NCBI RefSeq assembly: GCF_021513135.1
Contig: NZ_CP090981.1
Span: 930,001 to 994,000, forward strand
Origin: Vibrio sp. SS-MA-C1-2
Lineage (GTDB): Bacteria > Pseudomonadota > Gammaproteobacteria > Enterobacterales > Vibrionaceae
Length of the DNA: 64,000 bases
Direction of reading: 5' to 3'
Shown: positions 37,851 to 49,266 of the stretch, piece by piece
Numbering within the stretch: the first letter of the stretch is position 1
Layout: each line of letters starts with the position of its first letter
Notes under the pieces: generated by a model
What the model was told of the DNA's origin: nothing
Database searches by the model: none
Seen by the model: only the letters and a program-made list of their open reading frames with translations
Program-made: the position numbers and the translations under genes

Positions 37851-38723
37851 TTAAAACGTTGATGTCACTTCGGTTGAGTTAGGTAGTTGAGATATATCCC
37901 AATGATGTACCGCCCAGTTTAGAGTCGCTTCGGTTGTTTGGTAACGAAGCTCCATTGGCGGTGAGAGACCTAAAAACTGTAGTGCTAAAATCAACATTTC
38001 GACGGGATCATGTTCACTAATTGCAGGAGCATGATTCTGTTTCGATAACTTATTACCTTCACTATTTACCGCTAAAGGTAAGTGTAGATAATTTACTGGC
38101 TGATGTTCCAATATTTTATATAGCGTTATCTGTCTACCTGTTGGCTCGATGAGATCAGCGCCACGCACAACCTCAGTCACCCCTTGTTCAATGTCATCAA
38201 TAACGACGGCAAGGTTATAGGCATATAAGCCATCTCGGCGACGGATAATAAAATCTTCTTCAGCCAGCCGTGACGGAATCGCTACTCTACCATAATGTAA
38301 GTCATTAAAGGAGAGTTCAGGTTGCTTTACTTTAATTCTTATCGCGGTATCTTTGGTTGAAAGCTGTTTATCACGACAAGTACCCGGGTAATAACCATCA
38401 AATACTTTAATTTGCTTACGAGTACATTGACAATAATAAGCCTCTCCACTTGCTAGCCACTGATCAATATAGTGTTGATAAAGGTCGTGACGCTGACTTT
38501 GATAGACAACAGTTTTATCCCAATGAAGACCAAATTTTTCTAATGTTGAAAGAATGTCTGCAGCGGCTCCTGGTTGTTCTCGAGGTGGATCAAGATCTTC
38601 CATCCGAACGAGCCATAATCCGTTATTGGCTTTAGCTTGAAGGTAGCTTCCTAAAGCAGCGACAAGAGAACCAAAATGTAACGCACCAGATGGAGATGGT
38701 GCAAAGCGACCAATATATGACAT
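37851..38723 (-). CDS. gluQ: Glutamyl-Q tRNA(Asp) synthetase GluQRS
   Basis: Truncated glutamyl-tRNA synthetase paralogue that attaches glutamate to queuosine in tRNA-Asp. The 290-residue form has the HIGH-like GRFAPSPSGALHFGSLV at the start, the zinc site YYCQCTRKQI...GYYPGTCR and a degenerate KMSKS motif KLSKQNHA. The start at 38723 (MSYIGRFAP) matches the family; a longer frame from 38789 would add a hydrophobic stretch that is probably untranslated DNA. It lies downstream of dksA as in E. coli. Confidence 0.94.
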   Translation of the reverse strand: MSYIGRFAPSPSGALHFGSLVAALGSYLQAKANNGLWLVRMEDLDPPREQPGAAADILSTLEKFGLHWDKTVVYQSQRHDLYQHYIDQWLASGEAYYCQCTRKQIKVFDGYYPGTCRDKQLSTKDTAIRIKVKQPELSFNDLHYGRVAIPSRLAEEDFIIRRRDGLYAYNLAVVIDDIEQGVTEVVRGADLIEPTGRQITLYKILEHQPVNYLHLPLAVNSEGNKLSKQNHAPAISEHDPVEMLILALQFLGLSPPMELRYQTTEATLNWAVHHWDISQLPNSTEVTSTF

Positions 38724-38787
38724 AAAAGATAAACAACTTATCAACAATAATAGAATAATAAAACAAATGAACGTATAAATAAAAGAC

Positions 38788-38815
38788 AAAAAAGGAGCAC
38801 TAATGCTCCTTTTTC
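38788..38815 (-). terminator. Terminator after dksA
   Basis: AAAAGGAGCA-type stem: AAAGGAGCA (38791-38799), loop CTAA, TGCTCCTTT. On the minus strand it is followed by a T6 run. It lies between dksA and gluQ. Confidence 0.85.
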
Positions 38816-38842
38816 ATTTGATGAGATAAAAAACAAAATAGC

Positions 38843-39292
38843 TTAGCCCGCCATTTGACGCTCTTTAATCTCAGCAAGAGTTTTACAGTCGATACAAAGA
38901 TCTGCGGTAGGACGCGCTTCTAGGCGACGAATACCGATCTCAATACCACACTGGTCACAGAAACCAAAGTCATCGTCTTCTAGTTTCAATAATGTCTTTT
39001 CTATCTTTTTAATTAACTTGCGTTCGCGATCGCGGTTACGTAGTTCAAGACTAAATTCTTCTTCTTGCGCTGCGCGATCGACTGGATCAGGGAAGTTTGC
39101 TGCTTCGTCTTTCATATGGTTTACAGTACGTTCAACTTCTTCCCTAAGTTGATTGCGCCATGCGTCTAATATTTTATAAAAATGAGCAACTTGTGCTTCA
39201 TTCATATATTCCTCACCGGCTTTCGCTTGGTAAGGACTAACTCCAGCAATCGCCATAATTCCAAGCGATTTTTTTAACGTTGTACCTGGCAT
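38843..39292 (-). CDS. dksA: RNA polymerase-binding transcription factor DksA
   Basis: Works with ppGpp in the RNA polymerase secondary channel. The 149-residue product has the coiled coil with the tip acidic residues in [14 protein letters not shown], and the zinc finger [25 protein letters not shown] (partly quoted). Length and start ([12 protein letters not shown]) match E. coli closely. Confidence 0.97.
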   Translation of the reverse strand: MPGTTLKKSLGIMAIAGVSPYQAKAGEEYMNEAQVAHFYKILDAWRNQLREEVERTVNHMKDEAANFPDPVDRAAQEEEFSLELRNRDRERKLIKKIEKTLLKLEDDDFGFCDQCGIEIGIRRLEARPTADLCIDCKTLAEIKERQMAG

Positions 39293-39329
39293 ATAGCTCT
39301 TCTCCTAAACTCTTTTTTACCTAGGCTTT

Positions 39330-39344
39330 TTGACCTAGGGTCAA
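39330..39344. promoter_or_regulatory. Inverted repeat upstream of dksA
   Basis: TTGACC-TAG-GGTCAA is an exact six-base inverted repeat located 38-52 bases before the dksA ATG. A second ACCTAGG copy lies closer to the gene at 39319-39325. It looks like an operator, or a -35 element embedded in a palindrome. No factor can be named. Confidence 0.45.
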
Positions 39345-39444
39345 AATAGGGCGGTATCTATATCAGAAACAAACAGTATAAGCAAATTATTCTTGTTAAT
39401 TAAGTTAACTGTTGTGAACGTTTTTGCAAAAATTAAGGTTTTCA

Positions 39445-40152
39445 TTAATTAATAAAAATCACTTCATGAGTGAGAGATACTCCACTTGGAGAGAGTTCTG
39501 CTTTGTAGGCAATGACTTCAACTCCTGCTTTTATGGCTAAACCTAACAGAGTGGCATACTGAGGATCTATCTCCTTAGCAACGGCAACATCTTTGATAGC
39601 CGAATGTAAAACAGTATAGAGCAAAACGGCTCTTTTTCCTTGTTGTGCGATATCGGTTAGTTCTCGAAGGTGTTTTTGTCCTCGCTCCGTTTTAGCATCA
39701 GGAAAATAACCATGACCTTGATCCTTTAATAAAGTGACGCTCTTAATTTCAATATAGCAATCTTGACGTTCAGGGTTTGTCAAAAGTATATCAATTCGAC
39801 TATTTTCTTGCCCATACTTTACCTCACGTTTAAGGGTGTCATACCCTTGTAGTTGGGGAATCACACCATTGAGAATCGCCTCTTCTGCTAAACTGTTTGC
39901 TTTAACCGTATTAATGGCGATAAATGCACTCTCTTGAGTCTCGGTGAGTTCCCAACTGTAAGGGTATTTACGTTTAGGATTGTTAGAGTCACTATACCAA
40001 ACGGTATCACCGGGGGTAGCACATCCCGTCATTGCTCCTGTGTTAGCGCAATGAATCGTGGTGATTTCGCCATTTTCTAGTTCAATATCGGCTAAGAAAC
40101 GTTTGTAGCGTTTTATCAATTTTGCAGCTTGAAGTGGTGGTGAAAAATACAT
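39445..40152 (-). CDS. sfsA: DNA-binding / sugar fermentation stimulation protein SfsA
   Basis: Conserved protein with a nuclease-like fold; the E. coli protein binds DNA and affects maltose metabolism. The 235-residue product has [20 protein letters not shown] (partly quoted), [18 protein letters not shown], the EVKYG...SRIDILL and [11 protein letters not shown] core, and [16 protein letters not shown]. The ATG at 40152 has AAGG six bases upstream and aligns with E. coli; an ATG two codons earlier is possible. Confidence 0.95.
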   Translation of the reverse strand: MYFSPPLQAAKLIKRYKRFLADIELENGEITTIHCANTGAMTGCATPGDTVWYSDSNNPKRKYPYSWELTETQESAFIAINTVKANSLAEEAILNGVIPQLQGYDTLKREVKYGQENSRIDILLTNPERQDCYIEIKSVTLLKDQGHGYFPDAKTERGQKHLRELTDIAQQGKRAVLLYTVLHSAIKDVAVAKEIDPQYATLLGLAIKAGVEVIAYKAELSPSGVSLTHEVIFIN

Positions 40153-40202
40153 AGTCATCCTTTATTAAATCTTCTAATCATCAGCGTGTAATTATTTTAT
40201 CC

Positions 40203-40332
40203 TATCTCCTTCCTACTTGAAGTTGTTAGGGTATTGGCATCATTCGTTCGGCCTAATTATATAATATACACCTATACTCATGGAGCCTCACTCATTTACC
40301 GCTGACTAGGGGCTCCAATTACTTTAGGTATA
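40203..40332 (+). repeat. Dispersed palindromic repeat, copy G (long form)
   Basis: CTACTTGAAGTTGTTAGG, GTATTGGC, the central CCTATACTCATGGAGCC and a right arm GGGGCTCCAATTACTTTAGG. It lies in the divergent sfsA-hrpB gap. Confidence 0.8.
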
Positions 40333-40398
40333 AATGTTTAGCTATCCATCGAATAGCAGTAAAATAACCGAGATAACTCTGACTTTTAAGGTGTTTTT

Positions 40399-43004
40399 GT
40401 GACGACATTACCGATTGATCAAGTAATAGATCCAATCATTGCTCAATTAGCGAGCAATACTCAATTAATTATCAAAGCACCTCCAGGCGCGGGTAAGTCA
40501 ACACGCTTGCCTCTTGCTTTATTGGATGCGGTTAATCATGGTCGATTAACATTAAATGGGCGCATATTAATCTTAGAGCCCCGTCGCTTAGCAGCAAAGA
40601 ATATTGCGAATTACCTAGCCTCTCAACGTGGTGAAATGGTGGGTGATTCGATTGGATTTCGGGTTAGAGGGGAGAATAAAGTTAGTGGTAATACCCAAGT
40701 CGAGATTATTACCGAGGGTGTGATGACTCGAATGCTACAGCAGGATCCTGAGTTATCTGGTATTGGCATGGTGATCTTTGATGAATTTCACGAACGCAGT
40801 ATTCATGCTGATTTGTCATTAGCTTTTTCTCTCGATGTTCAAGCTGCATTACGAGATGATCTTAAATTGGTGGTGATGTCTGCAACCCTTGATCAACAGG
40901 CATTACAATCTCTTCTTCCTGAGGCTAGTTATATTGAATCAGAAGGGCGCAGTTATCCCGTAGAGATTGCGTATCAAACGATCACTGGAGATAAAAATCT
41001 TTCTCGAAACCTTTCGCAAAGTTATCGTTTTGATCAAACCATTAAAGCGGTGGAAAAGTTACTACTAACTCAAGAAGGATCGTTATTACTCTTTGCTCCG
41101 GGGACTTATGAGATCCGACAATTAGAACAGCGATTAATTGAGTGTATAAAACAGAATGCTCAACTACAACGCGACGTGATCATCGCTCCTTTGTATGGCA
41201 AGTTATCCTCAAAGCAACAACAGCAAGCGATTGAACCGTCTAAAAAAGGTCAACGGAAAGTAGTGATAGCGACCAATATTGCTGAAACTAGTTTGACCAT
41301 TGAAGGTATTCGATTAGTGGTTGATAGCGGATTGGAACGTATAGCAAGCTGGGATCCAAAAAGTGGTATTTCTCGATTGGAGACCAAACGCATTGCTAAG
41401 TCATCGGCGATTCAACGAGCAGGTCGTGCTGGACGTATTGAGCCGGGATACTGTTTACGTCTCTACAGTATCGATCAATTTGAACGCCAACCTGAAGTCG
41501 CTTCTCCAGAGATTTTACGTTCTGATCTCACATCTCTCGCTTTAGATCTTATTCAGTGGGGATGTACTTCCGTTGATGAATTACAATGGTTAGATCAACC
41601 AAATGGTCGCGCTTTGGATCAGGGTTATCAGTTATTAATTCAACTTGGTATTCTTGATCAGCAAAGAAAGATCACGACGATTGGTCGTCAGGTGGTTGAG
41701 ATTGGTAGTGATCCTCGATTCGGGGTTATTTTGACTCAGGGATTACGTTTATCTCAGCAGAAAAAAATCCGATTATTTTAACTTCTGCATTGTTGTTGGT
41801 GGCGCTGCTGGAACAAAATTTATCACACTCTTCCGTTGATCTTGTTGTTCAGTTGCAACAACTCACAACTCATTCAAGTGGGCACTATTTTCCACAGAAA
41901 GAGCTAATCTATCGTCGAGCGGAGCAGCTTCATCATCGTTTAAATAGCCAAGCACCTTTAAATAAAAAGTGGCAAATTTCTGCTGAGTGGATTGGTCTAT
42001 TGTTAGCGGTAGGTTTCCCCGATCGTATTGCTCAACAGCGATCACAAAATAATCAGGATCAGTTTTCTCATTACTTGTTGGCAAATGGTCAAGGTGCGTT
42101 ATTAGATGAGACGGCGCGACTAGCACAAGAAAAGATAATCGTGGTTAATCATTTAATGCTTAACCAAGGGCGAAGTGAGAGCAAAATATTTACTGCTGCA
42201 GCGGTTGACCTTGAGCAGTTAAATGCCGCTTTTCCTTATCTGATTAAATGGCAAGAAGTTGCAGAATGGGACGAAAAACGAGGCCGCCTGATTGCTGAAA
42301 AAAGAGAGCAATTAGGGACATTAGTGATCAGTAAAAAAGCGTTAAATAATCCGAGTCAAGATCTTGTCGCTGACGCGTTAATTAAAGCGGTTCGACGTAA
42401 AGGGTTATCAGTGCTCAATTGGCAAGATAAGAGTGAAAGCTTATGGTTACGTTATCAATGTGCGTGTGATTGGGTGCCCGAAGAGATCCTAGACAAAACG
42501 AAAGAGACAAAGGATAAGATCAATAATCAATGGTTATTAGATCATTTAGATCAGTGGCTGCTCCCTTATTTAAATGGTGTTAATTCGTTAAAAGGATTAA
42601 AGGGGGTTGATATTTATCAAGCTCTAGAGAATTGGTTTGGTTGGGATCGTGTTCAGCAACTAAATAAACTCTTACCGACCCATTACCAAGTTCCAACAGG
42701 GGATCGGATGAGAATTCGTTATCAGCTTGGGCAAGCACCAACATTATCAGTTCGATTGCAGTTGATGTTTGGTGAACCGTTAACCCCAAGTATTGCCAAT
42801 AAAAAAGTTAAATTGGTGATAGAGCTTCTTTCTCCTGCTCAACGACCATTACAAGTTACTCAAGATTTAGCCGCATTTTGGCAAGGGAGCTACAAAGAGG
42901 TGCAGAAAGAGATGAAAGGACGTTATCCTAAACATATTTGGCCAGATAACCCCGCAGAGCATCAACCAACGGCGAAAACGAAACGAAATTTTCAACGTCA
43001 TTAA
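40399..43004 (+). pseudogene. hrpB: ATP-dependent helicase HrpB, one-base frameshift
   Basis: DEAH-box helicase of the HrpA/HrpB family. The first frame (GTG at 40399 to TAA at 41779-41781) has Walker A APPGAGKST, DEFHERS, SAT in VMSATLD, and QRAGRAGR, then ends after SQQKKIRLF. In the next frame the protein resumes without a gap: KKNPIILTSALLLVALLEQN, running to 43004 with the HrpB C-terminal domain. The break is at an A7 tract (41761-41767); eight A would restore one frame of about 868 residues. Both halves show family conservation, so the mutation is recent, a sequence error, or bypassed by slippage. Confidence 0.9.
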
Positions 43005-43133
43005 CGGGGTATTTAGTGCCTTATGACAGAAAAAAGACAATTTATAGTGAGAACAGTGTTAGAGTTATCATCCTCTATGGCGCGTTTTGAACGAGTTACG
43101 CCCCTTATTTGTTGAATATTAATTAGAACGTAT

Positions 43134-45514
43134 ATGACTGCCAAAAAACCGAGTACGACGCAAACTAGTAAGCCTAAAACGACCAGGAAAGCGCCGACTA
43201 AAAAAGCCAATACTAATAAAAGAAGTACTAGAAAAAAAGTAAACCAGCAAGAAGCCGACTTTTTCGACTTTCTATATTAGGTTTAAAACTTTCGGTGGTA
43301 GTCATCGTGATTTTATTTGCAGTTGGTGTCTACCTCGATAGCATGGTGCGAAATAAGTTCGATGGTCAAATGTGGCAGCTTCCTGCCACCGTTTATGGAC
43401 GTGTACTTTATCTTGAACCAGGTATGAATATTAGTCATGCCGATGTGAAGCGTGAATTAGATTCTCTAAAATACTTAAAAGTTCAACATCCTCGTCGTCC
43501 GGGAGAGTATTCTTCTTCCAAAACAAAGATTGAATTGATCCGTCGTCCCTTTGATTTTGAAGATGGGCCTTCACCTTCTCGTCATGTAATGCTGATCTTT
43601 GCCGATCATCAATTACAATCGATAAAAAGCGTGACTAATGAGAAACCATTAGGCTTTGTACGTATTGAACCTAAAATGTTAGGGATGCTAAATACAGGCA
43701 GTGATGAGCAACGGATCTTTATTCCAAGAGAGCAATTCCCTGAGATCTTAGTGGATGCTTTGATTGCGACGGAAGATCGTGGTTTTTATCAGCATGATGG
43801 CATCTCTCCTCTAGCTATTTTACGTGCTATGGTTGTGAATTTAAAAGCAGGTAGAACGGTACAAGGGGGAAGCACTCTTACTCAACAGTTAGCAAAAAAT
43901 CTGTTTTTAACTCGTGACAGAACAATCTGGCGTAAGTTGCAAGAAGCTTATATCGCTGTTGTTATTGATCATCGTTATAGCAAAGATCGTGTTCTTCAAG
44001 CTTACTTAAATGAGGTCTACTTAGGGCAAAATCGAGGCAGTGAAGTACATGGTTTTGGTTTGGCGGCACGCCTCTATTTTGGACGCCCAATCCAAGAATT
44101 ACGAATTGATCAGTTGGCTTTTTTAGTCGGCTTAGTGAAAGGGCCTTCATTTTATAACCCATGGCGCTACCCAGAACGTGCGCTTAATCGTCGTGACTTA
44201 GTGTTAAAGCTGATGTTACAACAGAATATTTTAACGCCAAATGAATACGAATCAGCGGTGGTTCGCCCTCTTGATATTCAATCATCACCAAAAGTGGCGA
44301 GTCGCCAGCCAGCATACTTTCAATTAGTTAAAAATGAATTGAAAGAGAAATTAGGCAGTATATTTAAACCTGGGCAGGGTTTTAGAGTTTTTACGACACT
44401 TGATCCGATTTCTCAAGAAGCGCTTGATTCATCTGTTTCAATGATGATTCCACAACTTGAACGTCGATCGGGCAAAGGAATCGAAACCGCAGGGGTGATT
44501 GTCGATCGTCAAACTGGAGAGATTCGAGCCATTGTTGGAGGTAGTAAGCCGGGCTATGCTGGATTTAATCGCGCTATTAATGCCAGCCGTCAGATAGGCT
44601 CATTAACCAAACCTGCTGTTTATCTATCAGCATTGAGTCAGCCGAAAAAATACCAATTGGCGACGTCATTGCAAGATAAACCCTTGTCGATAAAAATGGA
44701 TAATGGCGAAACGTGGACGCCACGAAATTATGATCGTAAATATCAAGGTGAAGTTCCTCTTTATTTGGCATTAGCTAAATCATTAAATGTTCCCTCAGTA
44801 AATTTAGGGATGAGCGATGGTTTAGATAATGTCATTTCGACGTTAACCAAGTTAGGCGTCGATCGTAAAGAGATCCCTGATGTGCCGTCAATTCTATTAG
44901 GTTCTTATACTTTGACACCATTGGAGGTAAGCCAAATGTTTCAAACCATTGGTAATCTTGGTGGGCGTAGTCAATTAACGGCATTACGTTCAGTGGTGGG
45001 TTTAGATGGCATTAGTCATTATCAGTATTGGCCGAAAAGCAAACAGGTTGTTGCTAAGCAAGCATCATGGTTAACCCTATACGGAATGAAGAAAGTGGTG
45101 ACGCAAGGAACAGCTCGTTCATTACAGAGTAAATTTTCCTCTTATCAGTTAGCTGGAAAGACGGGGACAACGGATAATAACCGTGATAGTTGGTATGTTG
45201 GCATTGATGGTAAAGAAGTCGCGACCATTTGGGTGGGGCGAGATGATAATAAACCAACGAAATTAACAGGGGCATCTGGTGCACTCAAAATTTACCGTGA
45301 ATATCTTTCTTTACGAGGGGCGACACCACTCCAAATAGGTTGGCCACAAGGAATTAAAACCTATAAGTATCATTTGAATGGTCAGAATACATTAATTGAA
45401 GATTGTAGCGGCACAACATCATTACCAGTCTGGGATGAGAGTAATCACTGGAAGAAAAAATGCGAACGTAAACCGTTAAAATGGATCAAGTCTATTTTTC
45501 ATATTGGTGACTGA
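43134..45514 (+). CDS. mrcB: Penicillin-binding protein 1B (MrcB), frameshift near the N-terminus
   Basis: Bifunctional peptidoglycan synthase. The transglycosylase domain has ATEDRGFYQHDGIS and GGSTLTQQLAKN. The transpeptidase domain has SxxK in SRQIGSLTKP, SLN in AKSLNVPS, and KTGTTDNNRDSWYVG. The natural start is probably the ATG at 43134, giving a Lys/Thr-rich cytoplasmic tail. That frame stops at 43280. A one-base loss in an A7 tract (43232-43238) separates it from the main frame, which upstream reads KKSKPARSRLFRLSILGLKLS into the membrane helix. If slippage does not occur, a GTG at 43295 could still start a 739-residue protein with most of the helix. Confidence 0.88.
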
Positions 45515-45569
45515 TTTTGTTGATAAAGGCGGATAAAAAACTGATCTGGTTAGTCGGAGTATTGAAATG

Positions 45570-45618
45570 AAAAAGTGAGGCTTTTATCTATGATTTATAG
45601 ACATTTTGCCTCACTTTT
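45570..45618. terminator. Bidirectional terminator between mrcB and hemL
   Basis: AAAAGTGAGGC (45571-45581) pairs with GCCTCACTTTT (45608-45618) around a 26-base loop. The T tract is better on the minus strand, so it serves hemL best. Confidence 0.8.
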
Positions 45619-45690
45619 ATTTGTATGAATCAACAACGGTTATGATGTTGTTTCACCGATTTTGAATTTTGTCATTTTATCGGTTTTAAC

Positions 45691-46971
45691 TTACTTCGCC
45701 ATCTCAGCAAAAGCGTGATCGACAGCAACAAGTGTCGCTTCAATATCTTCATCAGTATGAGCGAGTGATAAAAAGCTGGCTTCAAATGCTGATGGTGCTA
45801 GGTAAATTCCTTGATCTAACATTAGGTGGAAGAAGGTTTTAAACTTATCAACATCACATTTAGCGACATCTTGGTAGCACGTGATTTGTTTTTGGTCAGT
45901 AAAGAAGAAACCAAACATACCACCAACCACATGAACAAGCAGATCAATGTTATGTTTCTCTGCAGCGGTTGCAAAGCCATCGGCTAATTTCTTGGTCAGG
46001 GCAGCTAATTGCGCTTCTTTACCATCTAATTCAGTTAGACATGCTAAACCAGCAGCCATGGCGATTGGATTACCAGAAAGTGTGCCCGCTTGATAAACAG
46101 GGCCCGTCGGAGCAATATACTGCATCACTTCCTTCTTACCACCAAATGCGCCAACCGGCATACCACCGCCAATCACTTTACCTAGTGTGGTTAGATCTGG
46201 TTTTACATCGTAGTAATCTTGAGCGCCACCTTGAGCGACACGGAAACCAGTCATCACTTCATCAAGAATTAATAGAGACTCTTGTTGGTCACAGACTTCA
46301 CGTAACTTCTGTAGGAAATTATCAACGGGTGGAATGCAGTTCATGTTTCCGGCAACTGGCTCTACAATGATACAAGCAATTTCACCTGGGTATTCTGTAA
46401 ATGCCTGTTTAACTGATTCGATATCATTGTAAGTACAAGTTAGTGTGTGCTTTGCAAAATCAGCAGGAACGCCTGGAGAGTTAGGTTGACCAAGTGTTAA
46501 TGCGCCTGAACCTGCTTTTACTAATAGGCAATCAGCATGACCATGATAACAACCTTCAAACTTAATAATTTTGTCACGACCGGTAAAACCACGCGCTAGA
46601 CGAATTGCACTCATGGTTGCTTCTGTACCTGAACTCACCATACGTAGCTGTTCCATCGACGGTACCATCTTAGAAACAAGGTTTGCCATTGTGATTTCAA
46701 CTTCAGTTGGTGCACCGAAGCTTAAACCATTTTGCGCGGCTTTAATCACGGCGTCACGAATTTTCGGGTTGTTGTGACCTAAAATCATTGGTCCCCAAGA
46801 ACCGACATAATCGATATATTTGTTCTTATCTACATCGTATAGGTAAGCTCCATCAGCATGATCGATAAATACGGGATCACCGCCTACACCAGCAAAAGCG
46901 CGAACTGGAGAGTTTACGCCACCTGGAATAATTTCTTGTGCTTGGTGAAATAACACTGATGATTTAGACAT
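45691..46971 (-). CDS. hemL: Glutamate-1-semialdehyde 2,1-aminomutase HemL
   Basis: PLP enzyme that makes 5-aminolevulinate in the C5 haem pathway. The 426-residue product has [34 protein letters not shown] and the PLP-Lys motif [19 protein letters not shown]. Length and start ([18 protein letters not shown]) are standard. Confidence 0.97.
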   Translation of the reverse strand: MSKSSVLFHQAQEIIPGGVNSPVRAFAGVGGDPVFIDHADGAYLYDVDKNKYIDYVGSWGPMILGHNNPKIRDAVIKAAQNGLSFGAPTEVEITMANLVSKMVPSMEQLRMVSSGTEATMSAIRLARGFTGRDKIIKFEGCYHGHADCLLVKAGSGALTLGQPNSPGVPADFAKHTLTCTYNDIESVKQAFTEYPGEIACIIVEPVAGNMNCIPPVDNFLQKLREVCDQQESLLILDEVMTGFRVAQGGAQDYYDVKPDLTTLGKVIGGGMPVGAFGGKKEVMQYIAPTGPVYQAGTLSGNPIAMAAGLACLTELDGKEAQLAALTKKLADGFATAAEKHNIDLLVHVVGGMFGFFFTDQKQITCYQDVAKCDVDKFKTFFHLMLDQGIYLAPSAFEASFLSLAHTDEDIEATLVAVDHAFAEMAK

Positions 46972-47261
46972 TTTCTATTTTCCTATTTAAATGCAAATAA
47001 ATTTTATAGCTATTCTATACTGAAATGAAATTAATGCAGCTAAGTTAAAGAGGAAAATATATTAATGGAACCTAATTTTCTATTATTTCCTGTCTAAAAA
47101 GTGACATGAACAGGTCATAATATCGCCTTATCTATTTATGGATAGTTGATCGCCTTTCATTTAGGTCTTTACTTAAGATGTTAATTTGTTTTAAGTGCTT
47201 GTTTAATATCAATTGTTTTTATCTAGTTCTCCATTTAATCTTTTATGCCGGCCAAACCCAG
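46972..47261. other. Divergent promoter region of hemL and clcA
   Basis: No gene is seen in these 290 bases. Open frames in the clcA-proximal part are upstream extensions of clcA and lack family support. Confidence 0.4.
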
Positions 47262-48677
47262 ATGACTAACTCAACTAAGACTCATTCCGTTCAACAAGAG
47301 CAACTACATCCTAGTGGTTTAGTGCGCCGTTTTTTAAGTCGGGATAGAACTCCTATCTCGGTTTTACTGCTATCTGCCGTTGTTGGTGTTGTCACTGGTT
47401 ATATAGGTACTTTCTTTGAAATGGCGGTTTCTTGGATCTCTGAGAATAGAACCTCACTATTAAAAGAGAGCGTTGGAGATCATCTGTATTTGGTTCTGGC
47501 ATCTATTTTAGTCAGTGCAGTTTTAGCGGTTATTGGTTTTGTTTTAGTTCGTCATATGGCTCCTGAGTCTGGTGGTTCAGGTATTCCTGAAATCGAAGGT
47601 GCGATGGATGAGATTCGGCCTGTGCGTTGGTGGCGTGTTCTTCCTGCGAAATTTATTGGTGGTTTAGGGGCTTTAGGTTCAGGCATGGTACTGGGACGTG
47701 AAGGGCCAACCGTACAAATGGGGGGGAATATCGGGAGTATGATCTCTGATATTTTTCGTCTTCGAGATAAAGAAGGTCGTCACTCACTCCTTGCAGCCGG
47801 TGCTGCGGGTGGTTTAGCGGCAGCATTTAATGCACCACTTGCGGGGATTATGTTTGTGGTTGAGGAGATGCGTCCTCAATTTCGGTACAGTTTAATTTCA
47901 ATTAAATGTGTCACCATCTCGGCGGTACTTTCTACTGTTGTCTTTCGTTCTCTACGTGGACAAGAAGCTATTATCTCAATGCCATCTTATATTGCCCCTC
48001 AGTTAGAGTCTTTATGGCTATTTTTGTTACTTGGTGTGTTATTTGGTGTTTTTGGCGTGCTATTTAATAAATTAGTGGTCATGACCTTGGATGGATTTGT
48101 TAAGTTCCATCGTCATGATTTTAAACGTTACTTGATTATGGCTGCATCAATTGGTGGATTCTTTGGTCTACTGATCATCTATTTACCTCAATTAACGAAT
48201 GGTGGAATATTCTTAATTCCTGAAGTTGCTGCGGGTAATTTATCTATTTCATTACTATTAATGCTCTTTTTAGCACGTTTAGCCGTAACATTAATCAGTT
48301 TTGGTTCTGGTGCACCGGGAGGCATTTTTGCACCCATGCTGGCACTAGGTACTCTGTTTGGTACGGTATTTGGTGTCGTTGCTTCTCACTTCTTTCCATC
48401 TTTAGGACTTGAGCCAGGGATGTTTGCTATTGCAGGAATGGGCGCGCTTTTTACTGCGACAGTACGTGCACCTGTGACTGGAATCCTATTAGTTATTGAG
48501 ATGACAGGGAATTATGAGTTGATTCTCCCTCTTATTATTACCACAATTGGTGCGACAATTTTGGCGCAAGCGTTAGGTGGCAAACCAATATACTCCCAGT
48601 TACTTGAAAGAACGTTAGATAATGAAGCGAAGGCGAGAAAAGAGAAAGAATTGGCGGAAGAAGCAAGTAAATTGTGA
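47262..48677 (+). CDS. clcA: H+/Cl- exchange transporter ClcA
   Basis: CLC antiporter that exchanges two chloride for one proton, linked to extreme acid resistance. The 471-residue product has the selectivity filter GSGIPEIEGA, the gating Glu in GREGPTVQMGGNIG, the internal proton Glu in VVEEMRPQFRY, GSGAPGGIFAPMLALGT, and the filter Tyr in GGKPIYS. The start is taken as the ATG at 47262 (MTNSTKTHS); no clear ribosome site precedes it, so the exact start is uncertain. Confidence 0.93.
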   Translation: MTNSTKTHSVQQEQLHPSGLVRRFLSRDRTPISVLLLSAVVGVVTGYIGTFFEMAVSWISENRTSLLKESVGDHLYLVLASILVSAVLAVIGFVLVRHMAPESGGSGIPEIEGAMDEIRPVRWWRVLPAKFIGGLGALGSGMVLGREGPTVQMGGNIGSMISDIFRLRDKEGRHSLLAAGAAGGLAAAFNAPLAGIMFVVEEMRPQFRYSLISIKCVTISAVLSTVVFRSLRGQEAIISMPSYIAPQLESLWLFLLLGVLFGVFGVLFNKLVVMTLDGFVKFHRHDFKRYLIMAASIGGFFGLLIIYLPQLTNGGIFLIPEVAAGNLSISLLLMLFLARLAVTLISFGSGAPGGIFAPMLALGTLFGTVFGVVASHFFPSLGLEPGMFAIAGMGALFTATVRAPVTGILLVIEMTGNYELILPLIITTIGATILAQALGGKPIYSQLLERTLDNEAKARKEKELAEEASKL

Positions 48678-48777
48678 TCAATTGCTCTATCATGACAATA
48701 GATTGATGGATAGTACTTGAACGAATCACTCAGGTATTAGATAATTCGATATAAGTTAATATTGATGTGAGGTTGAG

Positions 48778-49119
48778 ATGAGCGATGCTCCTATACCGCT
48801 AAGTTTTACTGATAAAGCGGCGCTACGTGTGAAGACATTGATAGCAGAAGAAGAAAACCCAAATTTAAAGCTACGTGTTTATATCACAGGTGGTGGTTGT
48901 AGTGGCTTCCAGTACGGCTTTACATTTGATGAAAAAGTCAATGAAGGTGATATGGTTATTGAAAACCAAGAGGTGACTCTGGTTGTTGATCCAATGAGTC
49001 TTCAGTATCTGATGGGCGGAGCTGTTGATTATACAGAAGGTCTTGAAGGTGCACGTTTCTTCGTTGATAATCCAAATGCAACAACAACTTGTGGTTGTGG
49101 TGCATCATTTAGTGTTTAA
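48778..49119 (+). CDS. erpA: Iron-sulfur cluster insertion protein ErpA
   Basis: A-type carrier that delivers [4Fe-4S] clusters, for example to the isoprenoid enzymes IspG/IspH. The 113-residue product has the three ligand cysteines in [11 protein letters not shown] and [18 protein letters not shown] precedes the ATG. Confidence 0.97.
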   Translation: MSDAPIPLSFTDKAALRVKTLIAEEENPNLKLRVYITGGGCSGFQYGFTFDEKVNEGDMVIENQEVTLVVDPMSLQYLMGGAVDYTEGLEGARFFVDNPNATTTCGCGASFSV

Positions 49120-49153
49120 AAACCTTTTTTAATACTAAATTCAAAATAGAATA

Positions 49154-49212
49154 TAAAAAAAGCCTCAAGTAAGAATAACTCGACATGAGTCATCTTACTT
49201 GAGGCTTTTTTG
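49154..49212. terminator. Bidirectional terminator between erpA and the M23 peptidase gene
   Basis: AAAAAAAGCCTCAAGTAAGA pairs with TCTTACTTGAGGCTTTTTT in an 18-19 bp stem. The loop contains a smaller ACTC/GAGT hairpin. It suits both convergent genes. Confidence 0.93.
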
Positions 49213-49266
49213 TGCCAGCAACTTTACTCATCTATAAATGAGAAAGTTAAGATACTATGTTGAGTG

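Noticed and set aside
43023-43115. 30-codon frame beginning ATGACAGAAAAAAGA before mrcB
   Set aside because: In frame with the mrcB tail but closed by a stop; no homology recognised and no good ribosome site.
41761-43238. Systematic under-calling of A8 runs as the cause of both frameshifts
   Set aside because: Cannot be excluded, but runs of eight A or T are present elsewhere in the window (for example at 11697, 1323 and 52867), and A7 tracts in intact genes such as fbpA and pdhR keep frame. So a blanket error is not shown.
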